Assembly: GCA_965201045.1 (NCBI GenBank)
Contig: OZ241746.1
Span: 1,302,001 to 1,366,000, forward strand
Length of the DNA: 64,000 nt
Reading direction: 5' to 3'
DNA from: JAPORK01 sp026710285
Lineage (GTDB): Bacteria; Pseudomonadota; Gammaproteobacteria; Pseudomonadales; Endozoicomonadaceae
The position numbers and the translations under genes are program-made. Position 1 is the stretch's first letter. Every line of letters begins with the position of its first letter. Below the pieces are notes generated by a model, which had not been told where the DNA came from, ran no database searches, and worked only from the letters and a program-made list of their open reading frames with translations. Shown here piece by piece: positions 37,457 through 47,100 of this stretch.

Positions 37457-37647
37457 AAAAAATATAAAACAAACTATAATAATAGAGTAAAGTACAAAAA
37501 AAGACTTTGATTGTATGTTAAAATTAAATATTATATTATAGGAACAACATTGTTATTTTTATGTATGTGTAAAGTACACTAAATGATTTGTATAATTATA
37601 ATATATCCATGAGATGACAATAGTTCTTCTTGCTTTAATCTCATTGG

Positions 37648-37697
37648 CTTCGATTCCGCTCAGGTAACACAAATCCATAGCCTGAGCGGAGTCGAAG
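37648..37697. terminator. Hairpin after SRCR unit 2
   Basis: CTTCGATTCCGCTCAGG (37648-37664) pairs with CCTGAGCGGAGTCGAAG (37681-37697) with one mismatch and a 16-base loop. It lies about 190 bases after the stop; there is no strong U-tract, so it may be a repeat rather than a terminator. Confidence 0.45.
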
Positions 37698-37789
37698 GTG
37701 AACTGCCATACAAAATCACAACTCCCCCCTAATTTGTTTAAATTATTTTGTGTGCATTCCTATCAAATACACAGGGATGTGAGTGGTGT

Positions 37790-38069
37790 AAAATCTGGTC
37801 ATTATTCTGCTTATACAAAACCATAAATAGAAAAATTATTTTTAACTGTTGATTATTATTTGTCTTTTAATGGATCAGTATCTAAGATTTGCACAAATAA
37901 TCTGATATTCAAAAACATCTTTTTTATCACGAACTCCTTACTGTTAAGCTGATTTTAAATGCGATACTTTTTGAAGTAATACCTGTAAATTTAAATTTTT
38001 CTGCTAAACTCTTGCCGCAAGCAATTTTTACGGTGTGGTTATTAATATAAAGCTGAGAGCAAAAAAATA
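37790..38069 (+). promoter_or_regulatory. Conserved upstream block of SRCR unit 3
   Basis: This block is nearly identical to the block before unit 4 (43428-43707) and similar to those of units 1 and 2. It ends in CTGCTAAACTCTTGCCGCAAG and TTAATATAAAGCTGAGAGC before the ATG, with GAGAG as the only ribosome-site candidate. Confidence 0.5.
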
Positions 38070-38408
38070 ATGGATAACGACAAAGCTTCTGAATATATTA
38101 TAAAAAATAATACGACAAATGATATGTTTGTAAAATTTTCACTGTTAACAAAACAATTTTTTTACTGTTTTGTATATAGTGTTCTTTTCATTTTTGTAGT
38201 TACTATAACAGCAAACGCAATATCTGATCCAGATAAGTCAAATGACCCTTATTTAACCTTTTTAAATTTTTTAGAGCAACACCACGATTTACCTGTTGAG
38301 TATTTATCTGCTATTTATATGGCAGATATTAATTTGCAAAATGAACTGCTTAAGGGAGCATCACATCCTGTTTTTTCAGCACTAAAAGCAAAAAAAAAAA
38401 TACTCTGA
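38070..38408 (+). CDS. SRCR unit 3, 5' ORF with signal-like helix
   Basis: The 112-residue frame is almost identical to that of unit 2 (same helix QFFYCFVYSVLFIFVVTITANA and LPVEYLSAIYMADINLQNELL). It crosses the A11 tract and ends at TGA (38406-38408). The receptor frame is open from 38354, overlaps this frame and lies in -1 phase, so a -1 ribosomal shift on the A-run, or gain of one A, would join the two. The product would be a signal-bearing receptor of about 1670 residues. Confidence 0.6.
   Translation: MDNDKASEYIIKNNTTNDMFVKFSLLTKQFFYCFVYSVLFIFVVTITANAISDPDKSNDPYLTFLNFLEQHHDLPVEYLSAIYMADINLQNELLKGASHPVFSALKAKKKIL
38390..38400 (+). other. A11 slippage tract, SRCR unit 3
   Basis: Eleven A in GC-A11-TACTCTGACAAGG. 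In the upstream frame a TGA follows after two codons; in the -1 frame the receptor continues without a stop. This is a plausible -1 shift site (A AAA AAA). Confidence 0.65.
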
Positions 38409-38413
38409 CAAGG

Positions 38414-41400
38414 ATGTCAATTCATTCATCTTCTGCATACGCTGATTTAAATGATCTTATTTCTCCTTTAAAGGGGGCTGAATATATTAATCAAAACAGA
38501 ATGTTTCCATTAAGACAAGTTCCGCTATTTTCCTGGTTACTAAAAGAATATGGTCCCTGTGATTATTCAGGTGAATCTGGTACTACATATCTGCTATCAA
38601 TAACTATTGGTGGTATGCTTTATGATCTTAAATGTCGGGCAGAAAATGACGCTATTGCAAGACTTGTATTGGAGTTTTTAAGCCAACCTTATATAAAAGA
38701 TATACACTCGAGGTCAGCTGATCACCCCTGGTTTACCAGATGTGGTCAATACCTGTCAAAGTTTTTCTTTCCCAAAAAAACAGAACTATCTTTCTCAGAA
38801 AAAATGGCATCGCTGGGAGGCTCACCTTACACAGAAGAGCAGGGCAGAAATAAAAGACTTATTACGCTTAAAGAAAAAGGATATAGCTATAAAAAAGATT
38901 ATGATTTTATTAGTTGTGAGCCGGGTGAAAACGGAAAAGAAAGATCTGTATCGTTTGACGAAGTTGTACTACCTACAAAAAAAACAGAAAAGCTAATTTA
39001 TGCCGATTATCCGGTTTTAAAAGGATCCTGCGATAAATCTGCTATTAAAACCGGAATGAAAGCAGTCACACTGTTTACCGCAGGATTATCTTTGTTTCCC
39101 GCTGCAAGTGCGCTTATACCATCAACACCACCTTCATCACAATGCGAAGTGAATAACGTTTGTAATCCATATAACTCATATAAATTGTTCGAAGCAGGTT
39201 TTGCCAAGAATTTACAGCGTAACCCGAAAGGCTGTTTTACATTGGGCTCAGACGTAACTTTAAATCGATTTCACAACATACCTGTTTTTAGAAATTGTGA
39301 TACTCCTTTTTCCGGAACATTTGATCCAGGAAGATACACGCTCAAAACAGAAAATAAAGCACTTTCTATTTTTGGTTGTATCGATCAGGCAACAATAACA
39401 GGACGTTTTGATTTTTGTACAGATACCGACACATATACTCCACCACTTATTGCAGAAAAAGTATTAAACGGAAGTGTTATCAATGTTCAGCAAATAGAGA
39501 GTTGTACGATACAGCGTCCGGTGTTTGGTGATATTGCTGGTGATAATAATCAAATTAATTTTTCTGGTGAATCAAAAGAAATAAGAGTTAGACATGATAC
39601 AGGTATTATTGCAACACAAGTGTCAGGCAATAATAATATGATTGCAGCAAGGCAGGCACAAACACATGGCTCACCGATTGTTTCTACAGCGGGGGGGTAT
39701 AACAATACGTATCATCAGCAACACATGAATATTACACGAGTAACAGGCAGAAATCCACATGATAATAAACTACTAACAGCAAGAAAATTTGCAGGTAGTG
39801 GAACTAATATTATACAAAATAATATTACAGCTACATTCTTTACAAACAATACTAATACTTCAAACCAGGGAATATCAAATGCTCAGAATGAAGTAGCAGG
39901 CATTTTTTCTTCTAAGTTGGATATTACTTTTAAGAGTCTTCATCTGCAGAATGAGATAAGATTAACCAATATTAGTGATAACTCTGAACAAAGAACTGCG
40001 GTTGTAAATCATGGTCGTTTTGAAATATTTAAAGATAACTACTGGCGATCAGTTTGTGAAGATACATTTTATCAACGCACAGCGCATGCTGCTTGTAAAG
40101 CGCTGGGATTCAGAGAAGCAGAGAGTGAAGGAGCAAGGTTATCACTTAAAAGCAGGCTGTCTGCAACTAAACTCACATTTTTACCAATTCATCTAAAAAA
40201 ACGATGTACTGGCTATGAGCGGGATCTGAACGACTGTCAAACAGAAAGTAATACCAGAGCTTGTCCAGAGAATAGTGAAGCATTTCTTTCCTGTTCTTAT
40301 AATGATACAGCCCCTGCTCGTGATACCAGCGCAAATCTATACCTGAGGTTAACTGATTACACTTCAAATCATCCTGAGCGTTTTGATACAACAAATTCTG
40401 GCACAGGGCGTCTGGAACTTTTTATCAGTTCTGTTTCTGAATGGTCTACTTTTTGTAGCCTCGATTTTTCGGCTCAGGCAATAAACAATGCATGTAATAG
40501 TATGGGGTTTGATGGAGGAGAACAGATTAATCCGGTATCAGTAGTATCTTTGGGTGATGGCATACCTCAGTACAGAATTCGTTCACTGAGCACGCCAGAA
40601 TCAGGTCTTAGAGTGTTGTTTAATCTTTATACTGGTAGCTGTACCCGTGATGACGATGTAATTCTCAAATGCAACCCTAAAATTGTTCCTGGTTGGAATA
40701 TTCGGTTAACAAGCAGATACAGTAATGATTCATCTCGTGCAAATCTTTCATCAACAGGGTTTGGAAGACTGGAAATATACAACCGTGGTGGACTCATTAA
40801 AGGTTTTCTGGCATTGCGTCCTGAGAATATTTTAAATAATGGCGCTACAGTCGCCTGTGAAAGACTCGGATTTAACCATGGGAGACTTTCTCATTTAACA
40901 GCTGGCTCTACAATTTCAATTGATATTCATTATTTAATTCCTGCCCTCAGAAACTCAAGAATAAATAAAAAAGAATTTATTCTTGACTGTAAATCAACGA
41001 CAGATTCTTTAGAGTCTTGTTTGAAGCAGAGAGATGTCATGGATACACCCGTTACTAATGCCGTTTTATTATGTACTAAAAGTGCTGAAAAGAATATACA
41101 AGTTTTACCAAAACCAGTTTTACTAAAACCTTGTTTGATATCAAATCGAAATACTAATGCTGTTTTTTCAGGCTCATATGATGTAGCGGATGATTGTATG
41201 ACTGTTCAGTGTCCGGTTATGTTATGGGATATCAATAGTGTAAAGTTATCTGATAATATTGTTGATCAATGTCGTTCGCAACAGTTGGACACAACAACCA
41301 GAGTAGACTGGTTAACTATGTGGAATATAAGATGTAAGAATAGCCCTGATCACTGTAGTTGTCATTTGCCTCATGGGAAATTACTGGGATTTGTTACGAA

Positions 41401-43096
41401 AGATCCTCAACATGATGAGGCATATTTGATTTCTCGTCAGACTTACCCCAATAATAAAACTGCCAGTGCTAAGGGGCTCGTTTTGGTTAGTAAGTTGTTT
41501 TCCAATGAAATGCCACAAGTGTTGAATCCGGTTAACGAGGTACTGGAAACAGGACAATTACCTGTTAATCACGTCATAAAAGAACGATATTTGGTAGGTG
41601 TTTATCCTGCATCAAATAATGAAAATGTTCAATTATTTGCGGCATCTCTGGAGCATGGTAATAATACTTATCAGTTACAAACACATTCTCTTGGTGGTAA
41701 AGCTTTATTGTTAACACCAGATACTATTTTTATAAAAGATAGATACAGTCCGGAGATTAGACTCTATCGATTAAATTTAATAATAAACGATGGCATAACA
41801 TTTGAGGTTATCCTGTTAGGATCTAAATATATTACATTACCTGAAAATACAACAGATGCTTTTGTAGCAACATTTAAAAACGATTGGTTTCATGTGGCTG
41901 CAACAAATAATAACGATAGAGGTCAGATTTACGTAATAAGTTACAATGTTGCTGAAAACTCATGGGATCCTGACTGGAGGCGAGTTGATGGTCTTACACT
42001 AAACAATATTGCAAACTATAATATGGTTATCAATAATTGTAATCAGGTACAATTTTTATCTCACGGGCAAAGAGTGTCAACTAATCTGGTTTCGGTATCA
42101 CTACCTGAATTCGGAGGTTGCGTGTCGTTTTCAAAAGTAAAAGAAGCAGAAGAATTTAAGACAATAGTTCCACCAATACAACCAGCACCTGCTGAAATAG
42201 TTTCAGAACTACCATCAATATCTGCAGAGTTAACTTCAGAGGCATCATCAACAGTTCCGGAAATATCGTTAACATCCACGAGAATGGTATCAGAACTACC
42301 ATCAATATCTACAGAGTTAACTTCAGAGGCATCATCAACAGTTCCGGAAATATCGTTAACATCCACGAGAATGGTATCAGAACTACCATCAATATCTACA
42401 GAGTTAACTTTAGAGACATCATCAACAGTTCCGGAAATATCGTTAACATCTACGAGAGTGGCATCAGAACTACCATTAATATCTACAGAGTTAACTTCAG
42501 AGGCATCATCAACAGTTCCGGAAATATCGTTAACATCCACGAGAATGGTATCAGAACTACCATCAATATCTACAGAGTTAACTTTAGAGACATCATCAAC
42601 AGTTCCGGAAATATCGTTAACATCTACGAGAGTGGCATCAGAACTACCATTAATATCTACAGAGTTAACTTCAGAGGCATCATCAACAGTTCCGGAAATA
42701 TCATTAATGTCTACAGAAATGACGTCAGAATTACCATTAATATCTACAAAGCTGACTTCAGAAACACCATCAATAACTCTGGAATTAACAAGTCCGGGAA
42801 TAGTTGAGGCAACACCATCAGTGGCTTTGGAGCCAGAAAATACAGATAGTGTACAATCGAATAATAAATTAATTCTGGCTGCAGCAATTACTACTACTGT
42901 TACATGTATTGCAGGTGCAGTAGGTTGTTGTTGTGGTTATAATTATAACAAAATAAACGATTGTTTTTATAAAATTAAAAGTGAAAATGGAGTATCATGC
43001 AAACAAGAAGGGTTTCATGCTGCTCCTGTTAGCTCAGTTAGAGAACATGCTGCTAATCAACAAGAGGAAGAGAACACCTACCTTAAACTTTACTAA
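38414..43096 (+). CDS. SRCR unit 3: intact 1560-aa receptor-like protein with expanded Ser/Thr stalk
   Basis: This is the cleanest member. From an ATG just after the A-tract it encodes: an unknown N-terminal domain (FPLRQVPLFSWLLKEYGPC...), a hydrophobic segment near residue 215-238 (MKAVTLFTAGLSLFPAASA), a Cys-rich region, SRCR1 at about 513-629 (WRSVCEDTFYQRTAHAACKALGF...RCTGYERDLNDC...FLSCS), SRCR2 at about 641-753, SRCR3 at about 761-889, a 350-residue C-terminal region, a stalk of about seven 29-residue repeats (SELPSISTELTSEASSTVPE type, 42204-42790), a membrane helix near 1484-1508 (KLILAAAITTTVTCIAGAV) and a short tail ending TYLKLY. No signal peptide precedes it unless the 5' ORF is joined by slippage. 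A surface or host-membrane receptor mimic is inferred; a decoy or adhesin role is equally possible. Confidence 0.75.
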   Translation: MSIHSSSAYADLNDLISPLKGAEYINQNRMFPLRQVPLFSWLLKEYGPCDYSGESGTTYLLSITIGGMLYDLKCRAENDAIARLVLEFLSQPYIKDIHSRSADHPWFTRCGQYLSKFFFPKKTELSFSEKMASLGGSPYTEEQGRNKRLITLKEKGYSYKKDYDFISCEPGENGKERSVSFDEVVLPTKKTEKLIYADYPVLKGSCDKSAIKTGMKAVTLFTAGLSLFPAASALIPSTPPSSQCEVNNVCNPYNSYKLFEAGFAKNLQRNPKGCFTLGSDVTLNRFHNIPVFRNCDTPFSGTFDPGRYTLKTENKALSIFGCIDQATITGRFDFCTDTDTYTPPLIAEKVLNGSVINVQQIESCTIQRPVFGDIAGDNNQINFSGESKEIRVRHDTGIIATQVSGNNNMIAARQAQTHGSPIVSTAGGYNNTYHQQHMNITRVTGRNPHDNKLLTARKFAGSGTNIIQNNITATFFTNNTNTSNQGISNAQNEVAGIFSSKLDITFKSLHLQNEIRLTNISDNSEQRTAVVNHGRFEIFKDNYWRSVCEDTFYQRTAHAACKALGFREAESEGARLSLKSRLSATKLTFLPIHLKKRCTGYERDLNDCQTESNTRACPENSEAFLSCSYNDTAPARDTSANLYLRLTDYTSNHPERFDTTNSGTGRLELFISSVSEWSTFCSLDFSAQAINNACNSMGFDGGEQINPVSVVSLGDGIPQYRIRSLSTPESGLRVLFNLYTGSCTRDDDVILKCNPKIVPGWNIRLTSRYSNDSSRANLSSTGFGRLEIYNRGGLIKGFLALRPENILNNGATVACERLGFNHGRLSHLTAGSTISIDIHYLIPALRNSRINKKEFILDCKSTTDSLESCLKQRDVMDTPVTNAVLLCTKSAEKNIQVLPKPVLLKPCLISNRNTNAVFSGSYDVADDCMTVQCPVMLWDINSVKLSDNIVDQCRSQQLDTTTRVDWLTMWNIRCKNSPDHCSCHLPHGKLLGFVTKDPQHDEAYLISRQTYPNNKTASAKGLVLVSKLFSNEMPQVLNPVNEVLETGQLPVNHVIKERYLVGVYPASNNENVQLFAASLEHGNNTYQLQTHSLGGKALLLTPDTIFIKDRYSPEIRLYRLNLIINDGITFEVILLGSKYITLPENTTDAFVATFKNDWFHVAATNNNDRGQIYVISYNVAENSWDPDWRRVDGLTLNNIANYNMVINNCNQVQFLSHGQRVSTNLVSVSLPEFGGCVSFSKVKEAEEFKTIVPPIQPAPAEIVSELPSISAELTSEASSTVPEISLTSTRMVSELPSISTELTSEASSTVPEISLTSTRMVSELPSISTELTLETSSTVPEISLTSTRVASELPLISTELTSEASSTVPEISLTSTRMVSELPSISTELTLETSSTVPEISLTSTRVASELPLISTELTSEASSTVPEISLMSTEMTSELPLISTKLTSETPSITLELTSPGIVEATPSVALEPENTDSVQSNNKLILAAAITTTVTCIAGAVGCCCGYNYNKINDCFYKIKSENGVSCKQEGFHAAPVSSVREHAANQQEEENTYLKLY
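42204..42790 (+). repeat. 87-base tandem repeats encoding the Ser/Thr stalk of unit 3
   Basis: The word CAGAACTACCATCAATATCT or a close variant recurs at 42204, 42291, 42378, 42465, 42552, 42639 and 42726, exactly 87 bases apart. Each unit encodes 29 residues rich in Ser, Thr, Glu and Pro. Units 1 and 2 have only about two copies, so the stalk length is variable among paralogues. Confidence 0.9.
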
Positions 43097-43286
43097 AAAA
43101 ATATAAAACAAACTATAATAATAGAGTAAAGTACAAAAAAAGACTTTGATTATATGTTAAGGTTAAATATCATATATAGTGAACAACATTGTTATTTTTA
43201 TGTATGTGTAAAGTACACTAAATGATTTGTATAATTATAATCTATTCATGAGATGACAATAGTTCTTCTTGCTTTAATCTCATTGG

Positions 43287-43334
43287 CTTCGATTCCGATC
43301 AGACAACACAAACACAGCCTGAGCGGAGTCGAAG
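43287..43334. terminator. Hairpin after SRCR unit 3
   Basis: CTTCGATTCCGATCAG near 43287 pairs with CCTGAGCGGAGTCGAAG near 43318-43334, the same hairpin as after unit 2 with one more mismatch. A terminator or repeat role is unproven. Confidence 0.4.
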
Positions 43335-43427
43335 GTGAACTGCCATACAAAATCACAACCACCCCCCTAGTTTGTATGAATTATTTTGTGTGCATTCTTA
43401 TCACATACACAGGGATGTGAGTGGTGT

Positions 43428-43707
43428 AAAATCTGGTCATTATTCTGCTTATACAAAACCATAAATAGAAAAATTATTTTTAACTGTTGATTATCATCTG
43501 TCTTTTAATGGATCAGTATCTAATATTTGCACAAATAATCTGATATTCAAAAAACATCTTTTTTATCACAAACTCCTTACTGTTAAGCTGATTTTAAATA
43601 TGATACTTTTGGAAGTAATACCTGTAAATTTAAATTTTTCTGCTAAACTCTTGCAGCATGCAACTTGCACAGTGTGGTTATTAATATAAAGCTGAGAGCA
43701 AAAAATA
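43428..43707 (+). promoter_or_regulatory. Conserved upstream block of SRCR unit 4
   Basis: It is almost identical to the block before unit 3. Small changes near the ATG (TTGCAGCATGCAACTTGCAC) do not disturb the TTAATATAAAGCTGAGAG leader. Confidence 0.5.
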
Positions 43708-44088
43708 ATGAATAACGACAAAATTTCTGAATGTATCATAAAAAACAATACGACAAACAACATGTTTATCAAAGTTTTACTATTAACAAAACAATTTTTT
43801 TGCTGCTTTGTATATAGTGTTTTGTTTATCTTTATAGGCACTATAACAACAAATGCAGCAACTGGTATAAATAATTCAGATGATAGCTGTTTAACCTTTT
43901 TAAGTTTTTTAGAACAACACCAGGATCTACCTGTTGAGTATTTATCTGCTATTTATATAGCAGATATTAATTTGCAAAATGAACTGCTTAAAGGAGCAAC
44001 ACATCCTGTTTTTTCAGTACTAAAAGCAAAAAAAAAAATACTCTGGCAAGGAAGTCAATTCATCTATCTTCTACATACACTGATTTAA
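43708..44088 (+). CDS. SRCR unit 4, 5' ORF with signal-like helix
   Basis: The 126-residue frame has the helix QFFCCFVYSVLFIFIGTITTNA and LTFLSFLEQHQDLPVEYLSAIYIADINLQNELL, then passes the A11 tract and runs on 16 codons to 44088. The giant ORF is open in the -1 frame from before the tract (reading NTLARKSIHLSSTYTDLNDL after it). Unlike unit 3 there is no ATG next to the tract; the first is at 44139. This favours expression of the receptor through the 5' ORF. Confidence 0.6.
   Translation: MNNDKISECIIKNNTTNNMFIKVLLLTKQFFCCFVYSVLFIFIGTITTNAATGINNSDDSCLTFLSFLEQHQDLPVEYLSAIYIADINLQNELLKGATHPVFSVLKAKKKILWQGSQFIYLLHTLI
44028..44038 (+). other. A11 slippage tract, SRCR unit 4
   Basis: Eleven A in GC-A11-TACTCTGGCAAGG. 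Upstream and receptor frames are related by -1, exactly as in unit 3. Confidence 0.65.
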
Positions 44089-44138
44089 ATGATCTCATTA
44101 CCCTTTTAAAAGGAGCTGAATATATTAATCAGAACAGA

Positions 44139-47100
44139 ATGTTTCCATTAAGACAAGTTCCGCTATTTTCCTGGTTGCTAAAAGAATATGGTCCCTGTTA
44201 TTATTCAGGTAAAGCTGGTACTAAATATCTGCTATCAATAACTATTGGTGGTATGCTTTATGATCTTAAATGTCGGGCAGTAAATGGCAATATTGCAAAA
44301 ATTATATTGGATTTTTTAAGTCAACCTTATATAAAAGATATACATCCAGAGTCAGCTGATCAACCCTGGTTTACCAAATTTGGTCAATACCTGTCAAAAT
44401 TTTTCTTTCCAAAAAAAATAGAACCATCTTTCTCGGAAAAACTGGCATCACTGGGATATTCACCTTACACAGAAGAACAGGACAGAAATAAAAGACTTAT
44501 TACGCTTAAGGAAAAAGGATATAACTATAAGAAAGATTATGATTTTATTAGTTGCGAACCAGGTGAAAACGGAGAAGAAAGATCTGTATCGTTCGACGAA
44601 GTTATACTACCCACAAAAAAAACAGAAAAGCTTCTTTATGCTGATTATCCGGTTTTACAAGGATCCTACAATAAATCTGCTATTACAACTGGATTAAAAG
44701 TAGCTACATTATTTACCGCAGGATTATCTTTGTTTCCTGCAACCAATGCATATAATCGTTCATTAACAACGCCTCCATTCCAATGTAGTTTGGAGGGTAA
44801 ATGTCCTGGAAGAGTCCGTTTGCTTTCTAATAGTAATTTTGACTGGCTTTTGCCGAGCTTCCCTTTTGACTGTTTCGAATTGATAGAAAATATCAATTTA
44901 AGTGAACGCAGTAATTTACCTTTTTTTGAAAATTGCAGCAGACCTTTTTCCGGAGACTTAAAAACCGGTCATTATATAGTACACTCTGGAAATAATGTTT
45001 CTCCTCTTTTTGGTTGTATAAATCAAGCCAATATCACAGGTAATTTTAATTTATGTGCAAATAATTCAAGTCACAATTTACCGGTTATTGCTGAACAGGT
45101 CTTACATCAAAATATTCTGACCATCCGACAGACAGATGATTGCAAGATACAATATCCATTATTAGGTAATATTACTGGTGAAAACAATCAGATCTATTTT
45201 ACTGGTACACCAGGTAAAGTAAATAGTAAAAATGGTACAGGTATTATTGCATCTGAAGTATCAGGTAACAATAACATTATCAGCATGAAAGAAAATCAGC
45301 TATATAATACATCTGTTGTTCTTACAGATGGTGGTAACAAGAATATATACTACCAGGAAAATGTTAACATCACCAAATTTACAGATAATAAATTTACAGA
45401 TAGCAGCCTTTTAGTAGCTGATTATTTTACAGGAAATAAAACGACAGTTATTCAAAAAAATGTTAACGCTAACTTTATCACATCATACTCTCACATTCCA
45501 AATAAAAACATATCAGAAGTTCAAAATGAAAAAGTAACTACATTTTCCACCAATTTTTTTACTCAGATTAGTCCTGTTTTAGAAACAGTCAGATTAACAA
45601 ATGCCAGTGATAATTCTGAACAGCGATCTGTAGTACAAAACAATGGTCGTCTTGAAATATACAGAAATAATAAATGGCAGGTTGTATGTGAAAGTACACT
45701 GCCCCCAAAATCTGCTCATGCTGCCTGTAAATCACTGGGATACATAGAAGCAAATGATGAAGCAACAAGAGTGGGATTGAGGAAAACATTGACCTTAGAA
45801 AAACTTGATTCTGATCCTGTGCACATTAACAGAACATGTACCGGTTATGAGCGGCATCTGGAACAGTGTACTCTAGCAGGTGCTGATATTAATGATTCTT
45901 GCCCAAGAAGCAGAGAAGCATTGCTCTCTTGTTCTGAGAAACCTATAGTTCACTATCCTGCTTTACCTTTTAGGCTTACTGATTACACTTCAGGTGATTT
46001 TTATCGTTTGGATACAACCAATATCGGAACAGGGCGCCTGGAATATAATGATAATGGTAGTTATATGACTGTTTGTACTCTTGGTTTTTCTGCTGAAAAT
46101 GCACAAGCGGCATGTTTTGAGATGGGATTTAGAGGAGGGGGGATGATTTCTCCAAACCAACAACCTTTGGGTGAAGAGGTAGGTCATATAATGCGTCTGT
46201 GGTCTTGCGATGCATTTTCATACAAGCTTAGCCTTTGCCCTGAATCTACTTCTAATATTGATATACTCAGGGGGTGTAGTCATGAAACTGATGTGATTCT
46301 CCGTTGCAATAAACATCCCTGGCCATTTATTCCGGTTCGCTTAACCGACAGGAACAGTGTTGATGAAAACCGTGCAGATACTTCAATGACAGGACTTGGA
46401 AGATTAGAATTCATAAAAACACATAGAAATAAATTAGAATATACGGCATTTTGCCCTGAAGGTGTTTCAAGTGAGGCTATAAAAGTTATTTGTAAAGGGT
46501 TTGGATTTGATGGGGGAAGAAGATTCTATTTACCAGCTAAACCTTTACCTTCGGTTATCAATGCACAGAATGAAGAAGTAATAGGAATGGATTTGTCGTG
46601 TGGTAATAACAATATGCTTCAAGATTGTGCTGTAACTTTGGGATTTTCTGCGGATTGTAGACAACCTTCAGGGAATCTTATCTTGTTTTGTACTAATACT
46701 AACACTTCTCAGATACAACTAATACCCAAAGATTGTCCTCATACACCAGTTACGACTACTCTTTTTTCAGGCTCTTATAATCTGGTAACTGACTGTAATA
46801 CTAAGCGTTGCCCGCTGAAACAATGGGATGATTATAGTACTGAAGTATCTGCTAATATTTATAACCTGTGTAAAAGTACACAACAACAAAATACAAAAAA
46901 TCCTGATGACTGGTTAAAAATATGGAATAGTCGTTGTGCAGCTGTAAAAGGCCATTGTGATAGTTGTCATTTACCTTATGAACAAATCCTTGGGCTTATT
47001 ACTGATAATAATCAACCAGGGGAAATTTTGCTGATTTCTCGTCAAACTTATCCTGATAATACTGAATCTTTGAATGGACAAGGATTGATTTTGTTAAACC

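Noticed and set aside
42061..42540. 159-residue antisense frame over the unit 3 stalk repeats
   Set aside because: It is a shadow created by the 87-base repeats, whose reverse strand is also open. Repetitive DSSD/VDVND wording reflects the sense repeat only.
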